Assembly (NCBI GenBank): GCA_025617375.2
Contig: JAMYGW020000007.1
Location: 186,001-250,000 of the forward strand
DNA from: Acarospora socialis
Lineage: Eukaryota > Ascomycota > Lecanoromycetes > Acarosporales > Acarosporaceae
Length of the DNA stretch: 64,000 nucleotides
Reading direction: 5' to 3'
Positions 35,801-46,293 of the stretch are shown here, piece by piece. The stretch's first letter is position 1, and every line of letters starts with the position of its first letter. The notes beneath the pieces are model-generated. The model searched no databases and was not told the origin of the DNA. It saw only the letters and a list, made by a program, of their open reading frames with translations. The translations under genes and the position numbers were made by a program.

Positions 35801-36318
35801 CATTGTCCAGAAGGGGCCGTCCAGAAAGATGGTGAGTTCCTTCCACTTTTGATTTGCGCTTAGGGTTACTCTAAGCCATCACAGGTCCGTCTGCTGGGAT
35901 AACGATGGCAACGTCATTGCTGTCTCTGGGTCTGGACAGAGCATTGGACCCGACAATAGCTATGACAGGGGAGTTGACCGTCACCGGCAAGGTCCTTCGC
36001 ATTGGAGGACTTCGGGAGAAGACAGTAGCTGCACGTCGAGCAGGTGCAAAGACGATCATTTTCCCCGCTGACAACAAGTCTGATTGGTTAGAACTTCCGC
36101 CAGTAAGTTTCAGACGTTTCCTACTTCATGTTTACGTTTGGGCTAACTTTTGTTCGTAGAATATTAAGGAAGGCATTGAAGGCCACCCGGTGGGCTGGTA
36201 CTCGGAAGTTTTTGACTTGGTGTTCCCCAACGTCGACGAGAACCAAGCGAACAACGTTTGGAAGTCTCAATTGGCAAAGCCGGAGAACGCGAACGATAAG
36301 TCGGATGAAGATGATTGA
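32870..36318 (+). CDS. pim1: Mitochondrial Lon protease (PIM1)
   Basis: Three exons: 32870-35831, 35885-36102 and 36160-36318, giving 1112 residues. The N-terminus is Arg/Ser-rich and amphipathic, as in a mitochondrial presequence, and is followed by a Gly/Ser-rich linker. A LON substrate-binding domain starts near [20 protein letters not shown]. The AAA+ module has Walker [10 protein letters not shown] and Walker [12 protein letters not shown], with sensor region [20 protein letters not shown]. The protease domain has the Ser-Lys dyad: Ser 990 in GPSAG, whose Gly codon is split by intron 1, and Lys 1033 in GGLREK, 43 residues later as in E. coli Lon. It degrades misfolded and oxidised matrix proteins and supports mtDNA maintenance. 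Acidic/Lys-rich insertions (about residues 285-345 and 820-865) are usual for fungal Pim1. All catalytic residues are present. Confidence 0.96.
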
Positions 36319-37794
36319 TGGGAGCATGTACATTGCAACTTTGACTGTTGCCGGTAAGCCCGTTGTACCATATTCATGAACTGTTTCGGATATTTAGAAA
36401 GGGAGGGTGCATCCATAGACATGGCGTCGAGCAGGGTTTCGGCGAATCTGTCAGTTGTAGGACTTTATAGTCCTGGCGACACCATAGCTCCACTCTGTGA
36501 ATATAGTAATAGGATATTTGAATCTATGAGTTGATATCCTCTTGAAGCTGCATCACTCCAGGCCGAGTCATAGATATGGTATCTTTGTTTAACACGAGAG
36601 CAAGGGAGCTTCTGTGAATGAGCAACACATCGCTGTTGGAAATGAATTCGCACCATATGCTCTCCATCCATCTTCATACGGATCCCTTTTTCCAAGGCTG
36701 AATCTCATAAGCAGGGCGAACGAAACCTCTACCATTACGCTTCCTCTCTCACCTGCACGATTGCCTGTCGCAATCTCGACGTAGCATGCACCAAGCCTTA
36801 CATGGCCAACTGGCCAATGCTATCTGCTGAAAGGGCAGCCAATAATGATAATCAATGCACAGACTTGCATATCGAGCAACTTCAGGCATGGAAGCTGCAT
36901 CGAGGCTGGTCCTCAGCCTGACCAGTCGCTGCCCACACATTTCTTCAGGCATCAAACCAAACCCAAGGATGTTGCAAGCCAGGCAATTGTTGTCGCCCAA
37001 CCTCTATAAATGTAGAAAGACGAGGAAGGAAAATAGGAAACCACTCAAGAAGAGGTGTTATGTAAAGTAAGGTGGAGAGCCATATGTGCACTATTGGTGC
37101 CACGCAATTGACCGAGAGCGATCTCGATGTCTGATGCTAATGCACGACCTAAGGCATCTCCCATCTGAACTGAACTTGCAGCCGTTGGGGAACAACAGTT
37201 TGCATAGCAATAATGTAGGAGGAGATGAATTCGAAGTAGCAGTTTCAATTAATCAAATACGAACTGTTTGCGATGTAAAAGTACACTTTTTTCGAATACG
37301 ACTTATTCAGATTCAAAAGCAATTGTAGTCATCTCAGCTTATATATAGTGCAGGGTAAGGCCTCATTAAGGTAACAGACCTCAAAGGACCCACAGTCTAG
37401 GTAGCTTCACTCTCTTTGTAAACGTCAGCTACTGCGCCCTCCGGCTTCGGGCATCTACGCGGTGTGAGCAGAGACCAATATGATTGCGTATTGCTTCTTG
37501 CCGAAGTAAGCCTTGCTGCCCGTTCCATCTCGAAATAGCACTTGTTGCTCCTCGATCAGCTCCGGGCGTCAGGGCATCATATGCTTAATCGCTGGCAACT
37601 TCTACGTACTGCTCACCTCAATTGTTGAGACGAGGCTCGCTGCAAACAAAATCATACAACCATACTCCATAAGTTCATGTCAATCGGGACGACTACGCAA
37701 GGTCTGATGGATACCTGCATTGATTGCCAACTAGACCAATATCGACAGATGAGCTCATTGATTTACCGCTTGATGGTGACCGTTCCAACATTGA
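36319..37794. other. 1.5-kb region between pim1 and the kinase gene
   Basis: AT-richer non-coding DNA with short frames only. I see no gene, RNA or repeat. Confidence 0.5.
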
Positions 37795-40149
37795 ATGAGG
37801 ATCTGCTGCATGGCTCCCTCAATTGCTGCCGCTGCCACGCACTTACCGTCCTTCCCAATCGATGATCACTTGGAGCACAAGCCGACCATGTGGCAACGTT
37901 TCTCTTTCAGCAAGATGGGCCAGTGGCTGGGACGTGAGGACAGCTCTCCGTCTCCTCAGACAACCCCGAACGAAGAAGTGGCTCGGCGGAGTTTAAGTAG
38001 ACTGCTATCCAAGAAAGCCGTGCCTGGTTTACCCCGACCGCCTACATTCAAACGACAGCTGTCGGAGCAGAGGCAGTACCTCGTCCCACAGCCACGTCAT
38101 GTTGAGCGAGGAGCTATTTCCGTCGATCGTCGTAGAGCCGTAAGCTCACGACGAGCTTCATCGCCCACTCCGGTTCCGATCTCCCGAGTGTCCGCACCGG
38201 AGGTGTCGAGGGTGCAGGAGGGATTCATTACGGACGATGAGGACAAGGAGGGATCAATAGCTCCAGACAAGGTTGAGGGTGGGGAGGGTGTAGCATTGGA
38301 ACATCCGAATACCGCTCCCTTTCTGGACGGGTGTTCCGAGGTCGAGGCACGCTCTGAGGCGGCTGTTGATGAAATCATGATAACGGACCTGGAGGACAAG
38401 TGGATACTGAATCTGAGCATGCACTTTCGAGATCGGTCGAATCGCGAGAAGTTCTTTGTCACATATGCCGAAATGCCAAACCGATGGCGAAGGGTGACGG
38501 TCTCGTGTGACTATCGGGAAGCTCCCCCGGACTCTCTGGAGAGTGATCTTCAAGGGTTGCCATATCAACGGGAGAAGAATGCTCGAATCTACGAGTCCAT
38601 CCGCGAATCATTGCCTGATATCCAATTCTACGAGACTGTGACTAATCTCAAGCTCAAGACTGAAGATGGCCGGCTGCACGTGCATGTCACCGAGGACGTT
38701 AATGAAATAATCCCTTATCCTTCCGTCTCCACTGTCCGGCACCTTGGATGTGAACAGATCCGAGAGAGCGATCTGGAGTTTGATTCGCACCTCTCCGGTT
38801 TTGTCTACAAGGTCAAGATAGATTCTCAGTTAGTGATTAAAAAGGAAATCCCAGGCCCTGACACGGTCGATGAGTTTCTCTATGAGATTAATGCCTTGCA
38901 CGCTCTTTCGGGTTCAAGAAATGTGATTGATTTCCGCGGTGTCGTGGTCGACGATCTCAAAGAGATTGTGAAGGGTCTCCTTATCAGCTTCGCGGAGCAA
39001 GGCGCGCTTGTCGATATGATATATGATATGAAGGGCCAGCTGCCATGGAAATCGCGCGAACGGTGGGCGAAGCAGATCGTCCACGGTCTGGCCGAGATTC
39101 ATGAGGCTGGCTTCGTGCAAGGAGATTTTACACTTTCGAATATTGTCATTGACGGCCAGGATAATGCTAAGATAATTGATATAAATCGACGTGGGTGCCC
39201 TGTGGGTTGGGAGCCACCAGAGATGACCAAGCTCATCGAAACTGGCCAGAGGATATCCATGTACATTGGGGTTAAATCGGACTTGTACCAGCTCGGTATG
39301 GTACTTTGGGCGCTTGCTCACGAGGAAGATGAACCCGAACGACAGGACCGACCTCTATCGATGACGACAGCTCCCGACGACATCCCCCAATACTACCGAG
39401 AAGTTGTAGTACTATGTTTGAAGCCACAACCACAGCAAAGACCATCTGCAGGCACGCTACTTTCGATGTTCCCTCCCCTTAACGACGAACTCCACCGACC
39501 AAACTACGACCTTGGCATCAGTCACACCAACCCATCAGAGAAGCAATACATCGACCCAATAACAGCCGTCGAACGCGAAGACCTCGCCCGCTTCCGCTCC
39601 CACCGTAGCGCGCAAGGCCTCGACGGCGCCTCGGCCGAAGCCGAAGCCGAACACGACAATTCGACCGGTGACCACACCTACGTCAACTCGCCCTCCCCAG
39701 ACTCGTACGAGCTGCGCTTCGAAAACTCCAACTTCAGCCGCCGCGGCCGCCCACCGCCCACCAACACCCTCCACCTCGACCCCTCCTACAACAACCACCG
39801 ACACGGATCCTCCTCTACTAACACTCATTCACACGCAGGCAGCGACCCCAAAGACCACGAAAACGACACCGAAACGCCGCAAATCATACCCATTTCGCCC
39901 TCCGACGAGCATAAGTGGGACGAGGTCAACCTCGACGGCCACCCGTATCTCATCCAACGAGATTCCTTCGAACTGGAAGACCTGAAGGAACTCCAGGGCG
40001 GGCGCTCGAGCGAGGCGCGGGCTTCGGAGGAGCCAGAGGGGCGGAACGAGACGGAGACGCGGCAGCGGACGCCGTTGATGCCTGTGGCACTGGGGCCGCT
40101 GACGGGGGATTTGGCGGGCGTGGGAGGGGGCGTGGAGGGGTTGGATTGA
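37795..40149 (+). CDS. Protein kinase-like protein with altered catalytic motifs
   Basis: Single exon, 784 residues from 37795. A TGA lies immediately upstream in frame; alternative starts are 37810 (MAPS) and 37888 (MWQRFSFSK). Residues 30-200 are basic, then acidic and disordered. Residues 200-320 form an uncharacterised N-lobe-side region. The kinase fold covers about 335-550. VIKKE (Lys 349) fits the ATP-binding lysine. The catalytic loop reads VQGDFTLSN, keeping Asp 444 and Asn 449 but lacking the HRD His and Arg. The DFG motif is replaced by DIN (462-464) in IIDINRRGCPVGWEPPE, and there is an acceptable alpha-F helix VKSDLYQLGMVLWALA. The C-terminal 200 residues are polar, with His/Asn/Glu-rich stretches. 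This looks like a fungal-specific kinase family. Because the metal-binding Asp 462 is kept, weak activity is possible, but a pseudokinase role is equally likely. Confidence 0.85.
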   Translation: MRICCMAPSIAAAATHLPSFPIDDHLEHKPTMWQRFSFSKMGQWLGREDSSPSPQTTPNEEVARRSLSRLLSKKAVPGLPRPPTFKRQLSEQRQYLVPQPRHVERGAISVDRRRAVSSRRASSPTPVPISRVSAPEVSRVQEGFITDDEDKEGSIAPDKVEGGEGVALEHPNTAPFLDGCSEVEARSEAAVDEIMITDLEDKWILNLSMHFRDRSNREKFFVTYAEMPNRWRRVTVSCDYREAPPDSLESDLQGLPYQREKNARIYESIRESLPDIQFYETVTNLKLKTEDGRLHVHVTEDVNEIIPYPSVSTVRHLGCEQIRESDLEFDSHLSGFVYKVKIDSQLVIKKEIPGPDTVDEFLYEINALHALSGSRNVIDFRGVVVDDLKEIVKGLLISFAEQGALVDMIYDMKGQLPWKSRERWAKQIVHGLAEIHEAGFVQGDFTLSNIVIDGQDNAKIIDINRRGCPVGWEPPEMTKLIETGQRISMYIGVKSDLYQLGMVLWALAHEEDEPERQDRPLSMTTAPDDIPQYYREVVVLCLKPQPQQRPSAGTLLSMFPPLNDELHRPNYDLGISHTNPSEKQYIDPITAVEREDLARFRSHRSAQGLDGASAEAEAEHDNSTGDHTYVNSPSPDSYELRFENSNFSRRGRPPPTNTLHLDPSYNNHRHGSSSTNTHSHAGSDPKDHENDTETPQIIPISPSDEHKWDEVNLDGHPYLIQRDSFELEDLKELQGGRSSEARASEEPEGRNETETRQRTPLMPVALGPLTGDLAGVGGGVEGLD

Positions 40150-40891
40150 GATGGTGGGATGGGACTTGAACTAGTTTTCAACATCTCGCCCTGTCGTCCT
40201 TCTTGGTTCCGCTTTTTGGCATGTCACTTTTCATGGTTGGGACTCTGGACCTGATAGTAGGCCGACTTCGATTCTCAATTTTGTCGGTTAGTTTTCTTCG
40301 ACGAGATAATGGAAGATTGACTGAGATCACGAGCTTTTCGAAGAGAAGAGCGGGAGCTCGGGTCGTAGGCGTTCTCATTCAATCAAGTACGCTTCTTCGA
40401 TTCCTGCTGCGCTTTCTTGCCTTGACATCGGTTGTGAAGGGTTATGTCAGGTCCGGTGTTGCTTGGCTGTTGGGATATGTTTTCTATTGACGCTGATGAA
40501 TACTTATGACCTTTGGCCATCTGTCTGGTTCGTCCTATGTAGTGCAATGCTACCCTACCCGCTGTAGGTACGACAAACAGTACTCTAGGCCTGGGTACAC
40601 TACGCTGGAAACAGTCCTTGGTAGCCTCAGCGTGCCAAGGCGACAATACTGTACACACTACCACCTGAGTCCTACACCTGGCCATATGGACCACGCCGGA
40701 AGGAAAAGGAAACGAAAGATAGAACGCCATGGGTATCTCATTCCATCTCATCTCATCACACGTGCTCCCATCCCGCCTACTTTCAGCCGCCGAAATAGTG
40801 CAGACCAGCAAGTTATCTCCACCCAACCATCCCCTTCCCTGGCTTGCTAACCTCGTCTGGCACAACCAAGTCCACCCGAATCGAACAAGGT
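40150..40891. other. Convergent spacer between the kinase gene and mob3
   Basis: 742 bp between stop codons. Short frames on both strands lack features; presumably 3' UTRs. Confidence 0.5.
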
Positions 40892-42921
40892 TCATCCTTC
40901 GACTTTCTCAAGACTACAATCCTCCGCACCGTCCTCGACGGCGGACGCGGCGTCTTCTTCTGAGACCGACGTTTTCGTTTCCGCTGCGGTGTCTGCTTCA
41001 CCTTTATCGTGGGCGGGGTCGTCGGTGTGCTTCTCTTCGTGCTCTTTCTCCGTCGCTTCAGCCGGGGGAGGTTGAATGTGGATGTGCGTGTTTGCGTCTG
41101 CTTCGGAGTCGTGTGTAGGCGCGGATGCGGCTGGTGCTGCTTCATCCTCCCGGTCGGGGTGGGACTCGGGTTCGGTGCTTGATTCGTGCTCTGAGTCGTC
41201 GACGGCGTTGTCGTTATCGCGGTCCTTGTGGTCTTTGTGTACGCCGACTCGAGACATTAGGGCTGCTAGCTCTTCGTCCGTCAGCGCTGGGATCGTTTCG
41301 GCTTCTTCCTCCGTCTCTCCTGCATCTTCATCCTCTTCGTCTTGTTGCGCAGCTTGTGAGTCTGTTTCTGTTTCCGGGCTCGACCCTCTGTTCTTTTCGT
41401 CTTTCTGTTCTTTTTCCTCTTCGTCCCCTTCGACGATCGTAGTGACGGCCGACCCGGTCGAGGGCGTGTGTTTGTGCCGCCGAGTCGTAGCTCCTGTGCT
41501 GATTGTTGTCGTCGTATCAGCATCTTCCCCGCTAGTGCCCTCGTCCTCTTTCTTCAGGATCGTCATTTGTCCGTGTCCGTGTTCCTCGTCCTTTCCTTTC
41601 TCCGACTCCTGTTCGGACCCCATGCTCTCGACGATCCCTTCCGCCTCAGGTGGAATGGTGTAGTTGTCTTCCGGAATCAGAGCATAATAGTCGCAGACCG
41701 TCTTGAAAAATATATACAGCCCGTCGTAACCCTCGACCTGCCAGAACACCTGTCTATGTTGGAACCACGCGTGCGCGAAGATGCGGTAGACGCGGCGGAA
41801 GATATTCGTAAGCTGGCGGACGCCCTGCTGCGTGCCGCCCGTGCTCTCGCTGCCGAGCGTCAAGCGGCTAGGGAAGTGTTTCTGCGACGTGAGGATGCTG
41901 CTGGCCCAGTCGAGCGTGTGGCAGCAGTAGTCGATGGCGCAGCAAGATTTAGGTGGATCGTGCACAGCGCAGAGATATTGCCATTCCGAGGCGCGCATCT
42001 CAGGACAAGTTTGAGCGGAGCAGGGTGGGGATTCGGCGAAGAAGGCGACGATCAGGTTGTTGGCGCGTTGGGTGAGGAAGCGGCAGAGCTCGTAGAGCCA
42101 GAGAGAGCGCTCGACGTTCTCGGGAGGTTGGGCGAGGATAAGGGCGGTCTCGCGCGTTATCGGGACTTGGTGCATGGAGCTGGAGGGTTTGGTGTGTGCG
42201 TAGTAGAGGGCTTTGAGATGTTCTTGTAGTTGGAAAGGGGAGTCGAGCTTGTTAGAGTTAGTGCGATACTGAGATGCAGAGAGCAGCTTCCGGAGCGGTA
42301 ATTGAAGCTTAGTATCGTGAAGCCAGGTTAACTCACCTCAGCAAGAGGTACCAATGGCGGCCCCGAAGCCATGTCTGCAGCTTTGGTTCCCGGACGAATT
42401 CTCCTGGTTGCTCCTATGTCTGGCTTTTTGACACCACCAAGCTCATGTTCAGTTCCCATTGCCGAAGCGCCAATGGTAGGAGACTTTGGACCTATCTGGA
42501 CCTCTGTGAAGGGAGGAGGACTGGGGAGACGAGGAGAACTCGAAGGCGACATGGCACCGGCGTTGGTTGTCATATTGAGATCGCGGCCAGAGATGCTGAA
42601 TGGAGAAGGTCTGCCTGGCATACGTACGCAGATGTTGTCCTCGAGGTCTTGTTCGGCAGTCCCGTGAGCAGACACGCTGAGCAGAGCTTCACCTATATCT
42701 AATTCTGGAGGCTCTTCTGATGTGAGTTCAACGGCGGTTCCTGTGGCGTGGCCGCTACGGCATAATGGATTATCCGCTGACCGCTCTACTTCGACAGGGG
42801 TGCCCCACTCTAAGCGACCCAAATATTCACGTCGAGTCTGACGAGCTTCAAATTTCGACTTCGAGAGAGGAGACAGGAAAGGCGGTAGCGCAATACTAGT
42901 AGTCCTACGCCTGGGGACCAT
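40892..42921 (-). CDS. mob3: MOB family protein, phocein/MOB3 type (STRIPAK subunit)
   Basis: Two exons: 42921-42337 and 42247-40892, joined over an 89-nt intron (GTGAGT donor); up to 646 residues. Pro/Ser-rich MSPSSSPRLPSPPPFTEVQI leads to SGPPLVPLAELDSPFQLQEH and the Mob domain. The zinc-site pattern is C-x4-C (Cys 271, Cys 276) and H-x4-H (His 354, His 359). The segment YLCAVHDPPKSCCAIDYCCH with HTLDW matches human phocein/MOB4 rather than MOB1 or MOB2. The C-terminal 250 residues are extremely acidic, with EEEKEQKDEK-like stretches. In Sordaria and Neurospora, MOB3 is a STRIPAK component needed for hyphal fusion and fruiting-body development. The start is uncertain: Met 117 (at 42573) gives a family-like N-terminus, while the first Met at 42921 lies only 21 bp from the divergent zinc-chaperone start. 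Confidence 0.88.
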
Positions 42922-42942
42922 CTTTGCGTGTTTATCCTGAGG

Positions 42943-44426
42943 ATGGATTTCGAAAATGAGAATGACAACCCACCCGATTTGGTAGGAGTTGGCGACAAAG
43001 GTCCGGAAGCTTCTAACCCTACCAATGGACAACTTGACGATCTGAGCATTACGAAAGTCCCAATAACGATTGTGACGGGTAAGTAGATACAAAGTCCGCA
43101 TCGTTTGAACTGCGTTCTTGACACTGAAATTCTCAGGATATCTTGGAGCTGGGAAAACAACATTAGTCAACTACATCCTGCATGAACAGCATGGAAAGAG
43201 GGTTGCGGTTATACTTAATGGCTTGTACACTCGTGAATCCGAAGTGTATATGTATTTGGGCTCATCGTTTTCCCAGAATTCGGTGACTGTCAGTTAGACT
43301 TGTCCGAGTCCGAACGCCAGCGCTGAACCATAGGCAGCGGCCGATATCGAGAAAGCCCTTACCGTCAGTAAGGATGGCCAGCAGGTTGAAGAATGGCTGG
43401 AGCTGGGCAATGGGTGCATTTGCTGCTCTATCAAGTGGGTACCCATATCATGGCCATAAACAGTGTCTGCGAAGCTGGGCAGGCTCACAGATACTTTGGT
43501 TCAGGGACTCGGGCGTTGCAGCTATAGAGTCACTTATGGAAAGGAGTGGGTCGTTCGATTACATACTATTAGAGACCAGTGGCCTCGCAGAACCCGGGAA
43601 CATCGCTCCTCTTTTCTGGGTCGACGACGGTCTGGGGAGTTCCATCTACCTCGACGGAATTGTGACGTTGGTCGATGCCAAGAACATTCTTCGAACTCTA
43701 GACGAGACTTCAATTCATCATGCAATAGAAGAAAGCCACAGTACTCCGGAGTTGACTACGGCCCATCTGCAGATATCTCACGCAGATGTTGTTGTGGTCA
43801 ATAAAAGCGACCTGGTAACATCAGTGGAGCTTACGGCAGTTATCGAACGGGTGAAAGCCATTAACGGGCTGGCGAAGATTCACATAACTCAACAGGGAAA
43901 GGTGCCGAAGTTAGAAGGGTTTCTTCTAGATCTACATGCATATGACGCTTTAGGAACGCTAGATACTGTCGACAAGGGGCACAGTCACCTTGACCCGGTA
44001 ACTCTTGTTTCTCTCGAATGTGGGAGCAGTTGGCTGATTCTATGTTTATAGTCCATCACCACGATTTCAATTGGAGTCCCTCTTCTGTCTTCGAACCAAG
44101 TGGATGCCGTGGACGCATGGCTAAGATCTATTCTCTGGGACGCTGTCCTTCCATTAGAGCATAACCCAAACTCGGTCGAGGATTCTGCCCCTTCATTTGA
44201 GATACATCGTCTTAAGGGCCGCCTGCGCTTTGATAACGGTTCGGTCAAAATGGTACAAGGGGTCCGCGAAGTCTTCGAGATACTCGATATCACATCGACT
44301 GCCACAGAAAAAAATCCATCAGGCGGAAGGGAAGGGGAACTGGAACCTGGCAAGATTGTGCTGATCGGTCGGGGTGTAGAAGGGTTGCCTTGGGCTGACA
44401 GTCTCCTTAAAACTCTTCGGATGTGA
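42943..44426 (+). CDS. zng1: CobW-family GTPase, putative zinc chaperone
   Basis: Six exons: 42943-43078, 43137-43220, 43277-43288, 43338-43434, 43505-43997 and 44052-44426, giving 398 residues. The G-domain has [11 protein letters not shown] (Walker A, 46-54), EFGDSADIEK (74-83), the metal-binding GCICC motif (Cys 104, 106 and 107), ETSGLAEPG and the NKSD guanine-specificity motif. The C-terminal CobW_C domain ends near [11 protein letters not shown]. The family moves zinc to client enzymes such as methionine aminopeptidase in a GTP-dependent way (ZNG1); the client here is inferred. Exon 3 is a 12-nt micro-exon that supplies the invariant EFGDS segment, and the intron before it (43221-43276) appears to be GC-AG (donor GCTTGT). 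The gene is divergent from mob3, with 21 bp between the outermost predicted start codons. Confidence 0.9.
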
Positions 44427-44790
44427 CGTCCAGGCACGAACTTCCCAAGGCTACCTCTGGTAGAGATCTTTGCTAATCTTGTTGGTATGCAAGGAGTTCG
44501 AGCAAAGGTTAGGGCTAACCTAGGCTTCGGCATTGACATTGTTACTTTGAGAATGTGTAGTAAGGGAACTCCAAAATAGAAGTCTGGATATGCTTGAACA
44601 CAGTACATCCACACGATCAAGTATCGGATGGTCTTGCGCGGCTGTGGGTTACCTTATAGCGTCTCTCTGTACTCATGACTCATGGTCATAACCTACATAC
44701 CCGATCTATTAAGGCTTCAAGAACTCTCTTTACAAAGGTCCAAATTGTTATCCACCTCTGTAGCAGCTTATGGTTACCCATCATAACTCA
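44427..44790. other. Spacer between zng1 and the FAD oxidase gene
   Basis: 364 bp, non-coding. The oxidase start could also be the in-frame ATG at 44770. Confidence 0.5.
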
Positions 44791-46293
44791 ATGCCTCCTT
44801 CATCAGCTGACTACCTCATCATTGGGGCTGGCGTCTTCGGAGCCTCAACCGCCTTCCACCTCTCCCTGCAAGAGCCTTCATCCTCCATCACCTTAATCGA
44901 CCAGAACCCCTTTCCCTGCCCCCTCGGTGCTTCCCACGACATCAATAAGATCGTCCGGGCCGATTACGCCGACCAATTCTATTGCAAGCTAGCGCTCGAA
45001 GCTCAAAAGTCATGGCGGGAAGACCCCATCTTCAAGCCTTACTATCATCAGACTGGCATGGTCATCCTTGACAACACAGGATTAGGACGACGTATCATTG
45101 AGAATCACAGGCAACTGGGCGTTAATTGCGAAGCCGAGGTATTTGATCCTGAGGAACTGAAGAGGAGGTTTGGCGGCATCTACCATGACACCGACCTGCG
45201 TGGCGTTAAAGAGATATTCTTCAACCCTCTGAGCGGCTGGGCGGAGGCCACGTCGGCGCTGAAAAAAGTCATCGAAGTTGCTGTCGAACGGGGCGTCAGA
45301 TATGTCACTGCCTCTGTCTCACGTCTCATATTCAACGAACGCGGCGCTTGCATTGGCGTCAGAACTACGGATGGGACTGTCATCTACGCGTCCAAAGTCA
45401 TCCTGTGTACCGGCGCCGGCACCGCCAAATTGCTCGCGGACAGCACACCGTCACAGCCAGAGCTGTGGGTCAACGACCGACTGATAGCTGCCGGTGTGTG
45501 CACCGCCGCTGTGAAGCTGACGGAGGCCCAGGTGCGGAAGTTTAAGGATGTCCCGGTGTTGGTTCATGAGATGAATAATGTACTAGGTACGAGTCACTTC
45601 CTTCCATAGCTCTCTCCCCTTTTCCCCTGCCTTGTCGGTTTCGGTCGTATTTAATGTCCTTCAGGGGAGACGATGCCGCCCACCCCAGACGGAGAACTAA
45701 AATTCATCCGAGATCTAAGCTTCACAAACCCCACCCAGCACCCCGTATCCGGGCAAACCATCTCCGTCCCTTCTTTCATCAGCAGTGAAACGCAATGGAC
45801 GGCACCAGCCAACACCTCCCCTGCACTTCGCCAGGAACTCTATGGCGTCATGCGGGGAATCTACGGGCAGGAAGCCGACGGTTTGACTCTCGATAGTTTC
45901 AGACTGTGCTGGTGCGTGTTTACTCTTCTCTTGCCCCCTCTCCTTAGATGGACCTTCTCTTACCGTGTGCATGAGACCTATGATCTTGGGATCTATCTTA
46001 CTCCAAATTCTTCTAGGGACGCCATCACGCCCTCGCAGGATCCACTCATCACTCCACACCCTCACTGCCCGAATCTCTACCTCGCGACAGCAGGGTCCTT
46101 TCACGGCTGGAAGTTCCTACCCATCATCGGTACGTACGTGGTGGAGATGCTGAATGGGAAGTTAAAGGGTGAGATGAAGGTGCGGTGGGCATGGGAGAAG
46201 AGTGAGAGCGAGGGCGCGCATAGGCGGCTGTTGCCCCAGAGGGAACTTTCGCAGATTCAAGGGGTAACGATGGTAGAGCGAGCAAGGATCTGA
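44791..46293 (+). CDS. FAD-dependent amine oxidase (sarcosine / fructosyl-amino-acid oxidase family)
   Basis: Three exons: 44791-45586, 45665-45911 and 46017-46293, giving 439 residues. It starts MPPSSADYLIIGAGVFGAST, a Rossmann FAD-binding beta-alpha-beta unit, with the ribose-binding acid in LIDQN. A substrate-binding middle (SGWAEATSALKKVIEVAVER) and the second FAD contact VILCTGAGTAKLL follow. The third exon gives RLCWDAITPSQDPLI and LYLATAGSFHGWKFLP. The Cys of RLCWD is the residue that binds FAD covalently in amadoriases and monomeric sarcosine oxidases, so a covalent flavin is likely. These enzymes oxidise secondary amines such as sarcosine, pipecolate or fructosyl amino acids with release of hydrogen peroxide; the substrate cannot be told here. 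Intron 2 (45912-46016, 105 nt) splits the Trp codon right after that Cys and has no in-frame stop. Confidence 0.87.

Noticed and set aside
41076-41663. Plus-strand Ser-rich open frame of 195 codons
   Set aside because: Antisense of the acidic, low-complexity MOB3 tail; Glu/Asp codons read backwards give Ser/Phe.
42922-43170. Upstream extension of the MOB3 frame beyond 42921
   Set aside because: It overlaps zinc-chaperone exons in antisense and shows no MOB-family similarity; an open frame by chance.
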